In this document: piece after piece, positions 1-7,538 of the stretch
Layout: each line of letters opens with the position of its first letter
How positions within the stretch are numbered: the first letter of the stretch is position 1
Source: Acetobacterium malicum subsp. dehalogenans DSM 11527
GTDB lineage: Bacteria > Bacillota > Clostridia > Eubacteriales > Eubacteriaceae
Direction: 5' to 3'
Assembly (NCBI RefSeq): GCF_000472665.1
Contig: NZ_KI421448.1
Span: 1 to 64,000, forward strand
DNA: 64,000 bases
The notes under the pieces: model-generated
The model's database searches: none
Seen by the model: only the letters and a program-made list of their open reading frames with translations
Told to the model about the DNA's origin: nothing
Made by a program: the position numbers and the translations under genes

Positions 1-13
1 CCATTGTGAGCAT
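1..13 (-). CDS. 5' end of a gene running off the left edge (partial)
   Basis: Read on the minus strand, an AAGGAGG ribosome binding site at about 23-29 is followed 9 bases later by an ATG at 11-13, and the frame stays open to the window edge. An alternative ATG at 18-20 lies too close to the ribosome binding site. Only about four codons are visible, so no product can be named. The gene would be transcribed in the same direction as the glycosylation operon upstream. Confidence 0.35.
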
Positions 14-82
14 TCTCCATTTCCTCCTTGTTCTTTGGTCAGATACAAGGATAATTGATTTGATTTTTGCCCGCAATGGATT

Positions 83-148
83 TTGCAATATTATGCATTT
101 TCCAACTTGCAATACTATGGATTTTTGCTTTGCAACTTTCTACATTTT
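83..148. repeat. Iteron-like direct repeats (TTGCAA-N8-ATTTT)
   Basis: Three 19-base copies start at 83, 107 and 130. Each begins TTGCAA and ends ATTTT, with spacing of 24 and 23 bases. The first two differ at only two positions and the third is more diverged in the middle. A partial fourth copy (GCAATGGATTTT) lies just upstream at about 73-84. The array sits in the leader of the gene that starts at the left edge, so it could be a set of regulator binding sites. Its function is unknown. Confidence 0.5.
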
Positions 149-200
149 TATTTTACAATAAACACTGCTTGCTAAATGTCCACCATTAAGTTTATACATT

Positions 201-250
201 GGTGTCAGGCACCTACTTCTAGGCACCTACTTCTTAGGCACCTACTTCTT
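201..250. repeat. REP-like GTGTCAGGCAC motif with a threefold tandem tail
   Basis: A GTGTCAGGCAC core is followed by three head-to-tail copies of AGGCACCTACTTCT(T), at 207-220, 221-235 and 236-250. The last copy overlaps the stop codon and final two Lys codons of the acetyltransferase gene. This means the tandem unit contains that gene's own 3' end (AAGAAGTAG on the minus strand). The same core with a different duplicated tail occurs at 1055-1091. Confidence 0.75.
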
Positions 251-880
251 AATTCTACAAGGATTCCCATAAGCCAAACAATTATCACCAATCTCCTTCG
301 TCACCACGCTACCAATGCCAATAACTGCATTATCCCCTATACTGATATCCTGCCGTATTACTGTTGCTGCTCCAATATGAGTATTATTGCCAATCCTGAC
401 ATTACCACTAAGTACAACTCCAGGAGCTATATGAGCAAAAGAACCAATCTGACAATCATGCTCAATAATACACCCAGTATTCAAAATTGAATTTTTTAAA
501 ACCTTAGCATCTCCATTTACAGTGACATTTTTTCCAATAAAAATTCCTTCTTCTATTTCGCAATAATAACTGATATTTGCCGAGGGATGAACAATTATCG
601 GCATTCTAAAACTTAATTGAAATAATATCTTAAAAAGCTCTACTCGTCGTTTAGGATTACCGATACTCCCTAGGCTAATAAACGCATATTCAAACCCCTT
701 TTCCTTTAAATCTGGCAAATCTGAATCGTTACCAATTATTTTTACACCCAATACTTCACTGCCTACTTTTTGTGGTTGATCAATAATCCCAATCTCATTA
801 TATTCACCACTCAATAGAATAGCCTCAATAACCGATTTACAATGACCATCTCCACCTATCAATAAAAGTTTCTTATTCAT
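242..880 (-). CDS. NeuD/PglD-family sugar O/N-acetyltransferase
   Basis: Predicted left-handed beta-helix acetyltransferase of the sialic-acid/bacillosamine type, about 212 aa. An N-terminal Rossmann-like segment (LLIGGDGHCKS, about residues 4-15) binds the nucleotide-sugar in this family. From about residue 95 there are hexapeptide repeats (IGKNVT, IGSFAH, IGNNTH, IGDNAV). The catalytic-type His of PglD is present in the segment IIEHDCQIG. The start was set at MNKK because an upstream ATG at 934 has no ribosome binding site and would overlap a short ORF. It is the last gene of the pseudaminic-acid cluster and is separated from pseI by repeats and a dead transposase. It may acetylate the 4-amino intermediate, standing in for PseH, or decorate the finished sugar. 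The stop codon lies inside the tandem repeat at 201-250. Confidence 0.85.
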   Translation of the reverse strand: MNKKLLLIGGDGHCKSVIEAILLSGEYNEIGIIDQPQKVGSEVLGVKIIGNDSDLPDLKEKGFEYAFISLGSIGNPKRRVELFKILFQLSFRMPIIVHPSANISYYCEIEEGIFIGKNVTVNGDAKVLKNSILNTGCIIEHDCQIGSFAHIAPGVVLSGNVRIGNNTHIGAATVIRQDISIGDNAVIGIGSVVTKEIGDNCLAYGNPCRIKK

Positions 881-881
881 T

Positions 882-1034
882 TTAAACCATTCTAAATCCT
901 CTGAAATCAGAACTTCTTTTACAATACAAATCATTCAGCAATGCTTCATTTTGTTCTTTCAAATGTTTAACATAATTATCTAACAACGTACTATTCGCCC
1001 AAAGCAAGCAACAATAAAATTCTTCATCTGTCAT
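882..1034 (-). CDS. Short 50-aa ORF, possible 3' remnant of a lost gene
   Basis: An ATG-initiated frame of 50 codons ends in TAA one base before the acetyltransferase ATG, a spacing typical of operon genes. The peptide is rich in Leu, Cys and Asp/Glu (it starts MTDEEFYCCLLW) and I do not recognise it. No ribosome binding site is visible, and the frame is open upstream until the REP-like repeat at 1055-1091. It is therefore more likely the C-terminal stub of a gene cut by the repeat/IS insertion than a complete small gene. Confidence 0.35.
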   Translation of the reverse strand: MTDEEFYCCLLWANSTLLDNYVKHLKEQNEALLNDLYCKRSSDFRGFRMV

Positions 1035-1054
1035 ATCTGTAAATCTGTAAATTT

Positions 1055-1091
1055 GTGTCAGGCACGTGATCTTTTAGGCACGTGATCTTTT
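1055..1091. repeat. REP-like GTGTCAGGCAC motif with a twofold tandem tail
   Basis: GTGTCAGGCAC is followed by two perfect 16-base copies of AGGCACGTGATCTTTT (1060-1075 and 1076-1091). The second copy abuts the stop codon of the transposase remnant. The architecture matches that at 201-250, but the duplicated tail is different. Confidence 0.75.
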
Positions 1092-1690
1092 TTAATGACT
1101 CAACATGGTGTCAATTATCGCTAGGTCTCTAGGCAGATAACACAGTTTTTTTTCCAATTGCTTTGCGGATTGTTTTAGCTGTGTTTTTCTTTTACATACA
1201 ATACGTACAAGATTCAAATGATCTTTATGTGCCCGTCCGAAGTAGGTGCGCGGTTTTCTGCCAACGGATGGGTCATGCATTTCAGTGATCACTTCGGTAT
1301 TTTCACTGGCTTCATTCAGGAGTCCGGTACCTGGGGGTACCGGATATGCGATGGTGCACAGGTCGTATCGAAGATACGAGTTCCGCTGTTTTGAGGTGGT
1401 TCAACCGATGATGAATCATCCAGATCATCAGACGCATCTTTCACCTTTTCGGCTTCTGCCTTTTGAATAATCAGCTCATTAATCTAACCCAGAATCTCAG
1501 GGGTCAGTCGTTTGTGAACTTAAACCATCAGGGATGAATCAAATAGCAGTTCATCCCGGTATTCACGGAAACCGCAAAAGAACAGAAGATACGGTCCTTC
1601 CCGAATCTGAAGAACCGTTTCCACATCGGAATACCCATACTCAGCTTGAATGATGCAGCCCCCAATGCAAGTTCTCAATGGTTTAGCCAA
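1092..1690 (-). pseudogene. Degenerate IS5-type (DUF772/DDE) transposase remnant
   Basis: The minus strand reads as the N-terminal half of an IS5-like transposase. A segment like IREGPYLLFFCGF corresponds to the usual NPYLQYFLGF block. It is followed by the first catalytic Asp region (GTRIFDTTCAPSHIRYP), then a helix ending in LPRDLAIID. Two in-frame stops (in the LMV-stop-VH and ILG-stop-IN segments) and a frameshift near 1320 break the frame. The C-terminal half with the other catalytic residues is missing. It sits between pseI and the acetyltransferase and is bracketed by REP-like motifs, so this end of the operon has been rearranged. Confidence 0.75.
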
Positions 1691-1699
1691 AGTTAAGTT

Positions 1700-1710
1700 G
1701 TGCCTGGCAC
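1700..1710. repeat. GTGCCTGGCAC palindrome
   Basis: A perfect 11-base palindrome (GTGCC-T-GGCAC) lies seven bases beyond the pseI stop. It is the palindromic form of the core seen at 201 and 1055. Such motifs are common as scattered repeats linked to REP-associated transposases, but no such transposase is present here. Confidence 0.5.
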
Positions 1711-1717
1711 CAAGGCC

Positions 1718-2755
1718 TTATTCAAAATATTTCCATTCTAATGGTGTGCCTCTTTTTAAATCTTTATTTGCTTTCCTTCCGAGTATTTGGTTATAATACT
1801 TTGGGGATAAACCATTTCCCGGACGTATTGATCGGATATTATCTTCTGAAAAGATATCTCCTTCCTTAATATCTTCTACTACAAATAATGATCTTCCAAT
1901 GATCCGATTACTCTTTTTTCTCTCGTCCATCGAATAATCAATCTTTCCAACTGCTTTTTCAGCTTCTCGAACTGCTATTACCATTTGTTTGAAATCTTCT
2001 GGTTCCATGGAAAATGTGGCATCTGGCCCACCAATTGTCCGATCTAAAATGAAGTGTTTTTCAATTAAACGCGCCCCCAAAGAAGCTGCAACGATCGGTA
2101 CGGTTATACCCATTGTGTGGTCGGACAATCCAACTTCTACCCCAAAGGTTTCGCGCATGTTTACCATTGTTTTTAAATTTGCATCCTCGATTCTTGCTGG
2201 ATAAGATGATGTACATTTCAAAAGCATTACCTGATTATTTCCAACCCTTTTACATGCCTCCACTGCATCTTCAATTTCTGACAAGGTTGCAATACCGGTT
2301 GAAATGATCATCGGCTTTCCTTTTGAAGCGGCATACTCAATCAAAGGGATATCCATCACTTCAAATGATGCTATTTTATACAATGGTACATCCAGTTCTT
2401 CTAAAAAATCAACAGCCGTTTTATCGAAAGGTGTAGAAAAAAATAATAAACCGATACTTTCTGCGTATTCCTTCAGTTCTTTGTGCCATTCCCAAGGAGT
2501 GTAGGCTTCCTGATATAACGCATAGTATGTTTTTCCATCCCAAATTGTACCACTATTTAATGTAAAGTACTCATTTTTACAATCAATGGTTAAAGTATCC
2601 GCAGTATAAGTCTGCAATTTTATTGCATCTGCTCCAGCCATCTTTGCTGCTTCTATCGTTTTTTTTGCTATATTTAAATTGTGATTATGATTTGCCGACA
2701 ATTCCGCTACTATAAGCAAGTTATTTTTTATTTCTTCCCATTTTTCTTTATCCAT
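1718..2755 (-). CDS. pseI: Pseudaminic acid synthase PseI (NeuB family)
   Basis: Condenses phosphoenolpyruvate with the 6-deoxy-diacyl-altrose released by PseG to give the nine-carbon pseudaminic acid; cytoplasmic. About 345 aa, normal for the family. The N-terminal NeuB TIM barrel starts AELSANHNHNL and continues ADAIKLQTYTADTLT. The stretch around WDGKTYYALYQEAYTPWEWH is typical of PseI rather than sialic or legionaminic synthases. GLSDHTMG and IEKHFILDR carry the metal/PEP-site His residues. A SAF (antifreeze-like) domain with RSLFV and IRPGNGLSP fills about residues 285-340. The start is MDKEKW, with GAGG six bases upstream and one base after the formyltransferase stop, so the two are translationally coupled. 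Confidence 0.93.
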   Translation of the reverse strand: MDKEKWEEIKNNLLIVAELSANHNHNLNIAKKTIEAAKMAGADAIKLQTYTADTLTIDCKNEYFTLNSGTIWDGKTYYALYQEAYTPWEWHKELKEYAESIGLLFFSTPFDKTAVDFLEELDVPLYKIASFEVMDIPLIEYAASKGKPMIISTGIATLSEIEDAVEACKRVGNNQVMLLKCTSSYPARIEDANLKTMVNMRETFGVEVGLSDHTMGITVPIVAASLGARLIEKHFILDRTIGGPDATFSMEPEDFKQMVIAVREAEKAVGKIDYSMDERKKSNRIIGRSLFVVEDIKEGDIFSEDNIRSIRPGNGLSPKYYNQILGRKANKDLKRGTPLEWKYFE

Positions 2756-2756
2756 T

Positions 2757-3602
2757 TTAAACCTCATAAATTTTATAGTCCAGTATTTCTAAATTCGAGT
2801 TCTTACATTTAGTAAATGGCTTCCCATCTATGAGCTTAATCTGCCCAATAGAACCGTCGAATTGAAAACCGGTCTCAATAATTCTATTAATAATTATCTT
2901 ACGTCCATCAATTAGATAAAAATATGCCCCTGGATATGGGAATGCCTGTGCCCGAACAAAATTCTTAATTTCAAGAGCATCCCGATAAAAATCTATGTAA
3001 CCCATTTCTGGAATACGTTTTCCATAATAGCTAGCATCTTCTGGATTTTGTTTTATCAGGTTTTCTTTATTTTCGAGATGACTCATTGAGGATAAAAGCA
3101 GCTCTGGATAAGCATGTTCAAACTTTTGCAATAACATAAATCCTGTCTCATTTTTATCAATAATTATTTTTTTTTGTTCGATAATATCTCCCGTGTCTAC
3201 AAGTTCTTCAATAAGATGGCAAGTAATGCCCGAGTATTCTTCACCATTTATGATACTCCATACATGTGGCGTTCTTCCACGATACTTTGGTAGTAAGGAG
3301 CCATGAATATTGATGGCGTATTTTGCTTTAGAAAATATTGCAACAGGTATAATATAACGATAATTGATGCTCAGCAAAAAATCTGGTTGAACTTTCCCAA
3401 TCACATCTGACGCAAATTCTGGTTCTTTTCGCATATCAAAGTAAGAAAATTCGATGCTTTTTTCTTTCGCAAAGGTATCCACACTATCGTTTTTCAGTTC
3501 CTTGTGAGTAAATACAAATTCTACAGATAAATTAGACTTATGCAAAGCTTTTAGACATTCACTGCCCAATTTTCCAAATCCACAAAAGATTATTCTTTTC
3601 AT
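2757..3602 (-). CDS. Sugar N-formyltransferase (methionyl-tRNA formyltransferase fold)
   Basis: 281 aa. Predicted to move a formyl group from N10-formyl-tetrahydrofolate to an amino-sugar. The formyltransferase N-domain occupies about residues 1-170. The catalytic triad expected from ArnA-type enzymes is visible: Asn98 and His100 in INIHGSLLPKYRGR, and Asp136 in LVDTGDI. A C-terminal Fmt-like domain with YPGAYF follows. It lies between pseG and pseI in an operon that lacks a recognisable PseH N-acetyltransferase. It probably acylates the 4-amino group of the PseC product, which would give a 7-N-formyl pseudaminic acid. AGGAG stands five bases before ATG. A methionyl-tRNA formyltransferase role is unlikely because of the context and weak C-domain likeness. 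Confidence 0.8.
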   Translation of the reverse strand: MKRIIFCGFGKLGSECLKALHKSNLSVEFVFTHKELKNDSVDTFAKEKSIEFSYFDMRKEPEFASDVIGKVQPDFLLSINYRYIIPVAIFSKAKYAINIHGSLLPKYRGRTPHVWSIINGEEYSGITCHLIEELVDTGDIIEQKKIIIDKNETGFMLLQKFEHAYPELLLSSMSHLENKENLIKQNPEDASYYGKRIPEMGYIDFYRDALEIKNFVRAQAFPYPGAYFYLIDGRKIIINRIIETGFQFDGSIGQIKLIDGKPFTKCKNSNLEILDYKIYEV

Positions 3603-3613
3603 CAGTACTCCTG

Positions 3614-4612
3614 TTAAGATAATAATAGATTCTTAATAATTCGTTTTACTCCCAAACCATCAATTATGGCATCGGATTGATTTGCATCATGACAACTTTC
3701 TCTTACTGTCTCAATTCTTATAAAGGCTTCTAATAGAGCAACTTCAAAATCCTTTTGCATCCCATCGAGGATCAGTTTCTTTTCAAGTATTTGTTTTAAA
3801 CCATAAATATTATTACCCTGATTATCTGCAGTTCTGATACAAATAAATGGTATATTTAAAGCCATGAGCTCATGAATTGTCTGTCCTGCGGCAGTAATTG
3901 CAATATCTGCTTGCATCATTAGATCGCACATCTTTTCACCATTCAGGCTATGATAGACTTTCACATTTTCAAACTGCTCCAATTCTTCTATTAATTGAGA
4001 TTGTTTTCCAAAAACAACATTTAAAACCAATTCCGGGTATTTTTCTCTCAATAAATTCGTGATACTTACAGTCAAATTTAAGGGATCGGCTCCCCCTAAG
4101 GTAATTAAAACATGCTCAATCCTCTTATTCAAACAGCTTTTCTTTTTTCCCAGAAAAGCTGTTCTCAAAATAATATACTGCTCACCCAATAAATACTCAC
4201 AGTTTTGCTTCTGCTTATATTCAATTTCTGCCGTATTTAAAGACGGATTCACAACAATGCCTTCAGGATAATCAAGCCGACCATAATCATCCAGATATAA
4301 CGCTTTTTTTGACAGTTCGGCAATAAGCTCATAAATCTCGATCGATGCCAAATAAGAGTCAACAATACACAAATCGTTCTTATCCAGGTTTTTCAATAAA
4401 TAATCTGGATCTTGCCAATTGACAAAGCTAACCTTTCTTGATTGTAAAAGGCTGTTTTCATTATTCCCGAATTCATTATTCAAAATGAACAGTTCAACCG
4501 GGATTCCTTGCCTTATCGCTTCATCATATAAAGCCGTACAGCGGGAAATATGACCAAAACCAATTTTTTCACCGCCTTCAGTGAAAATCTTAATGTTTAA
4601 ATTCATTCCCAT
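3614..4612 (-). CDS. pseG: UDP-sugar hydrolase PseG
   Basis: 332-aa inverting glycosyltransferase-like hydrolase (GT-B fold). It removes UDP from the 2,4-diacylamido-trideoxy-altrose so that PseI can use the free sugar. The active-site His is in GFGHISRC (about residue 21), the family signature. The C-terminal half has LITLGGADPLN and the nucleotide-binding stretch AITAAGQTIHELMALNIP. The first ATG overlaps the preceding stop codon (TAATG), so it is translationally coupled to the cytidylyltransferase. A second ATG two codons in (MNLNIK) is also possible. Confidence 0.9.
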   Translation of the reverse strand: MGMNLNIKIFTEGGEKIGFGHISRCTALYDEAIRQGIPVELFILNNEFGNNENSLLQSRKVSFVNWQDPDYLLKNLDKNDLCIVDSYLASIEIYELIAELSKKALYLDDYGRLDYPEGIVVNPSLNTAEIEYKQKQNCEYLLGEQYIILRTAFLGKKKSCLNKRIEHVLITLGGADPLNLTVSITNLLREKYPELVLNVVFGKQSQLIEELEQFENVKVYHSLNGEKMCDLMMQADIAITAAGQTIHELMALNIPFICIRTADNQGNNIYGLKQILEKKLILDGMQKDFEVALLEAFIRIETVRESCHDANQSDAIIDGLGVKRIIKNLLLS

Positions 4613-5346
4613 TACTTAATTTTCTTTTGAATGATTGCATCATTTATCTTTATTAATGACGGTTGTTCCTCAAATAATTTAAGAAGTTCATCCAAATAGA
4701 AATCGTGTTTCTGATGATACAACCGTTTATATACTTCCTGAATCAGCCAAAAGTCTTCTTGGGTATCCAAAGTCCAGCGATAATTCGAATGATCTACAAG
4801 CTCTCTTTGAAAAAAGCACTTTTGACAATGCTCATAAATATAGGGCGTTACATGTTCCCGCTGATATAACTGATCCGCATTCAAATAAGCTTCTTCCAAT
4901 GAGGCAAATGAAAACACCTCGACATCGAACCCCTGAGGAATAGTTCTTTTCTTATAATCCGCTCCCGAGTTAGACACCATATCGAAATCGTTATTCGTAA
5001 AAATATCAATGAGCTGATCCATAATGTGAGGATCAATAAGTGGGCAGTCGGATGTAACTCTTACCACCACATCCAGCATATTTTTTTTAGCAGCAAGATA
5101 ATAACGTTCCAGCACATTATCTTCACTGCCTCTAAAAACCTTAACACGATATTTCAACGCTTCTTCTTCGATTATATCATCACATGGGTCTTTTGTCGTT
5201 GCAATAATTATCGTATCGATTTTCTTCGCTTGTTGTACCCGTTCGATTACATGTCCTAAAACGGTCTTACCAAAAAGTTCCCGCATTACTTTTCCAGGAA
5301 GTCGGGTTGAACCCATCCGTGCTTGAATGATTACTCCAATATTCAT
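4612..5346 (-). CDS. SpsF-type cytidylyltransferase, PseF role
   Basis: 244 aa; expected to activate the nonulosonic acid with CTP (CMP-sugar). It belongs to the SpsF-like cytidylyltransferase group (signature IIQARMGSTRLPGK, residues 6-19), not the classical PseF/NeuA sequence group. Later landmarks are VRVTSDCPLIDP, a metal/nucleotide-site block, and YRWTLDTQEDF. The start MNIG was chosen because AGGGA lies nine bases upstream; the longer start would overlap pseC. It sits between pseC and pseG, the position PseF holds in complete pathways. SpsF is also known from spore-coat polysaccharide operons, but the neighbours point to flagellin glycosylation. Confidence 0.88.
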   Translation of the reverse strand: MNIGVIIQARMGSTRLPGKVMRELFGKTVLGHVIERVQQAKKIDTIIIATTKDPCDDIIEEEALKYRVKVFRGSEDNVLERYYLAAKKNMLDVVVRVTSDCPLIDPHIMDQLIDIFTNNDFDMVSNSGADYKKRTIPQGFDVEVFSFASLEEAYLNADQLYQREHVTPYIYEHCQKCFFQRELVDHSNYRWTLDTQEDFWLIQEVYKRLYHQKHDFYLDELLKLFEEQPSLIKINDAIIQKKIK

Positions 5347-5350
5347 TTCA

Positions 5351-6511
5351 TCACTTCCCTGCATTCTTTAAAATTTGGCGAATCATTTCGATGACATAAT
5401 CCACATCATCATCCGTCATTGCGTAAAAAAGAGGAATAGAAATAACATCTTCAAATAAAGCTTCCGCATTTGGACAAATTCCTTTTTGATAACCTAACTT
5501 CTGATAATAGGGATGATAATAAATTGGCATGTAATGAACCTGGGTACCAATGTTACAGGTACCCAGTAACTGCATCATTTCATTTCTTCTTATCGAGGTC
5601 TTATTTTGATTGAGACGAATAATATACAAATGTTTTGCCGAATCTGATTCATTAATCTCCTTTTGAACAGTGATTTCAGGCATTTCTGCAAAGGCGGCAT
5701 TATATTTTTCGACAATCTCTTTTCGACGCCTGACAAACTCTTCCAACTTCCCTAGTTGACTGCTTCCCAAGGCAGCCTGAATATCAGTTAACCGATAGTT
5801 ATATCCCAAAGCAATCTGTTCATTGTAACCAGGATATAAATTCTGCGTTAACTCATCTGTGTCACGGGTAATCGCGTGGGATCTAAAAAGGGAAACTTTT
5901 TTATACAGAGCTTCATCATTGGTCAAAACTGCCCCACCTTCTCCGCAGGTGACTGTTTTCACCGGATGAAAACTAAACGTCGTTAAATCAGCCAGATTGC
6001 CCACTGGCTGATTCTTATACTTGCTTCCAATTGAATGGGCAGCATCTTCAATAAATACCAACTGATGCTCATCACAGATCGCTCTGATTTCGTCAATCGC
6101 TACAACTTGACCCGTAAAATCTACGGCAATCACCGCTTTGGTTCTAGCTGTAATTTTCTTTTTTATATCGTCAGGATCGACATTCCAGGTCTCTAAATCA
6201 ATATCGGCAAATACCGGTGTACCGCCACAATAAAGAACACAGTTGGCCGAAGCAGCAAAGGTGATCGGTGTTGTAATTATTTCATCACCCGCTTTTATAC
6301 CTGCTGCGTAACAAGCTGCATGAAGTGCTGCGGTACCATTTGTAACAGCTACTGCATAAGACGCCCCGGTCAAATCACAAAGGTTTTGTTCAAATTCAGC
6401 AACCGCTGGCCCAGTGGTTAAAAAATCTGATTGCAGCACCTTGCTCACTGCCTTGATATCATCATTATCGATATACTGTTTACCGTAAGGAATAAAACGT
6501 TCAATTTTCAT
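5351..6511 (-). CDS. pseC: UDP-4-keto-6-deoxy-sugar aminotransferase PseC
   Basis: About 386 aa PLP-dependent aminotransferase of the DegT/DnrJ/EryC1 family. It aminates C4 of the PseB product using glutamate. The PLP Lys is about residue 185 in SFHPVKTVTCGEGG; the PLP-phosphate region TNGTAALH and the Asp of FIEDAAHS are also present. The start MKIERFIPYG matches the family start and has an AGG about eight bases upstream; the longer frame would run into pseB. It follows pseB and precedes the cytidylyltransferase. Confidence 0.92.
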   Translation of the reverse strand: MKIERFIPYGKQYIDNDDIKAVSKVLQSDFLTTGPAVAEFEQNLCDLTGASYAVAVTNGTAALHAACYAAGIKAGDEIITTPITFAASANCVLYCGGTPVFADIDLETWNVDPDDIKKKITARTKAVIAVDFTGQVVAIDEIRAICDEHQLVFIEDAAHSIGSKYKNQPVGNLADLTTFSFHPVKTVTCGEGGAVLTNDEALYKKVSLFRSHAITRDTDELTQNLYPGYNEQIALGYNYRLTDIQAALGSSQLGKLEEFVRRRKEIVEKYNAAFAEMPEITVQKEINESDSAKHLYIIRLNQNKTSIRRNEMMQLLGTCNIGTQVHYMPIYYHPYYQKLGYQKGICPNAEALFEDVISIPLFYAMTDDDVDYVIEMIRQILKNAGK

Positions 6512-6530
6512 AAAACAACCTACTACACAT

Positions 6531-7538
6531 TTACTTAAAACCAAGTTCTTCCAATTTTTCTTTTAGCATTTCAACACTTAGCCACTCTTTATTGGTGCCA
6601 GAATTATACTCAAAACCATCCTCGATCTTAAGACCACCTTTTGTAAAATGCTTAGTAAAATTCCACCATTCAAAACTCGGATAGATAATATAATGCTTGT
6701 CATATTCATAGGTTGTTCTTGAATCGTCTTTGGAAACCATCACTTCATCAATCTTTTCACCTTCACGAATTCCCACTTCCTTTAATTCCGATTCAGGCAG
6801 CATGGCTTTTGCCAGATCCGTAATATAGAAAGATGAAATCTTCGAAATATATGTTTCTCCGCCTTTGGATTCATCCAAAGCTTTGAAGACAAGATTTACG
6901 CCTTCTTCCAGAGTAATCCAAAACCTCGTCATTCTAAAATCTGTAATTGGGAGAGACCGAGCCCCATCATTGATGAGATTTTCAAAAAAAGGAATTACTG
7001 AACCTCTACTCCCAGCTACGTTTCCATAACGTACCACTGAAAAAACTGTTCCACTATCGCCGGAATAGGCATTAGCAGCTATAAACAGTTTGTCAGAAAC
7101 CAGCTTTGTACCGCCATATAAATTGATGGGATTAACCGCTTTATCGGTTGAGAGAGCTACTACTTTTTTTACCCCCAAATCCAACGAAGCATCAATGACA
7201 TTTTGGGCTCCATTAATATTTGTCTTGATTGCTTCTAATGGGTTATATTCACAAGCCGGAACCTGTTTCATCGCAGCCGCATGGATGACATAGTCAATGC
7301 CATTCAAAGCCCGTTTCAAGCGATCAAGATCCCGCACATCGCCAATAAAAAAGCGGAGTTTATTTACCTTATCCGGAAACCGAACCGAAAAATCTTTTTT
7401 CATTACATCCTGTTTAAACTCATCTCTTGAATAAATGACGATCCGCTTGGGATCGTACTGGTCTAAAATCATTTCTGAAAACTTTTTTCCAAATGATCCC
7501 GTTCCTCCGGTAATCAGAATTGATGTATTATTAAACAT
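6531..7538 (-). CDS. pseB: UDP-GlcNAc 4,6-dehydratase (inverting) PseB
   Basis: About 335 aa short-chain dehydrogenase that performs the first step of pseudaminic acid synthesis. It converts UDP-GlcNAc to the 4-keto-6-deoxy-L-arabino sugar with bound NADP. The nucleotide motif TGGTGSFGKKF starts near residue 10. The catalytic region has LSTDKA followed by YGGTK (Tyr-x3-Lys). The single-domain length separates it from long membrane dehydratases. The start MFNNTS was chosen for GAGG six bases upstream; it overlaps the methyltransferase stop by 8 bases, which implies coupled translation. Confidence 0.93.
   Translation of the reverse strand: MFNNTSILITGGTGSFGKKFSEMILDQYDPKRIVIYSRDEFKQDVMKKDFSVRFPDKVNKLRFFIGDVRDLDRLKRALNGIDYVIHAAAMKQVPACEYNPLEAIKTNINGAQNVIDASLDLGVKKVVALSTDKAVNPINLYGGTKLVSDKLFIAANAYSGDSGTVFSVVRYGNVAGSRGSVIPFFENLINDGARSLPITDFRMTRFWITLEEGVNLVFKALDESKGGETYISKISSFYITDLAKAMLPESELKEVGIREGEKIDEVMVSKDDSRTTYEYDKHYIIYPSFEWWNFTKHFTKGGLKIEDGFEYNSGTNKEWLSVEMLKEKLEELGFK

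Noticed and set aside
201-250. Short tandem repeats considered as a CRISPR array
   Set aside because: Units of 14-15 bases are directly joined with no spacers, no cas genes are near, and the last unit overlaps a gene end.
1246-1470. Plus-strand 74-codon frame
   Set aside because: It runs antisense to the decayed transposase, has no ribosome binding site, and the minus-strand reading explains the sequence.
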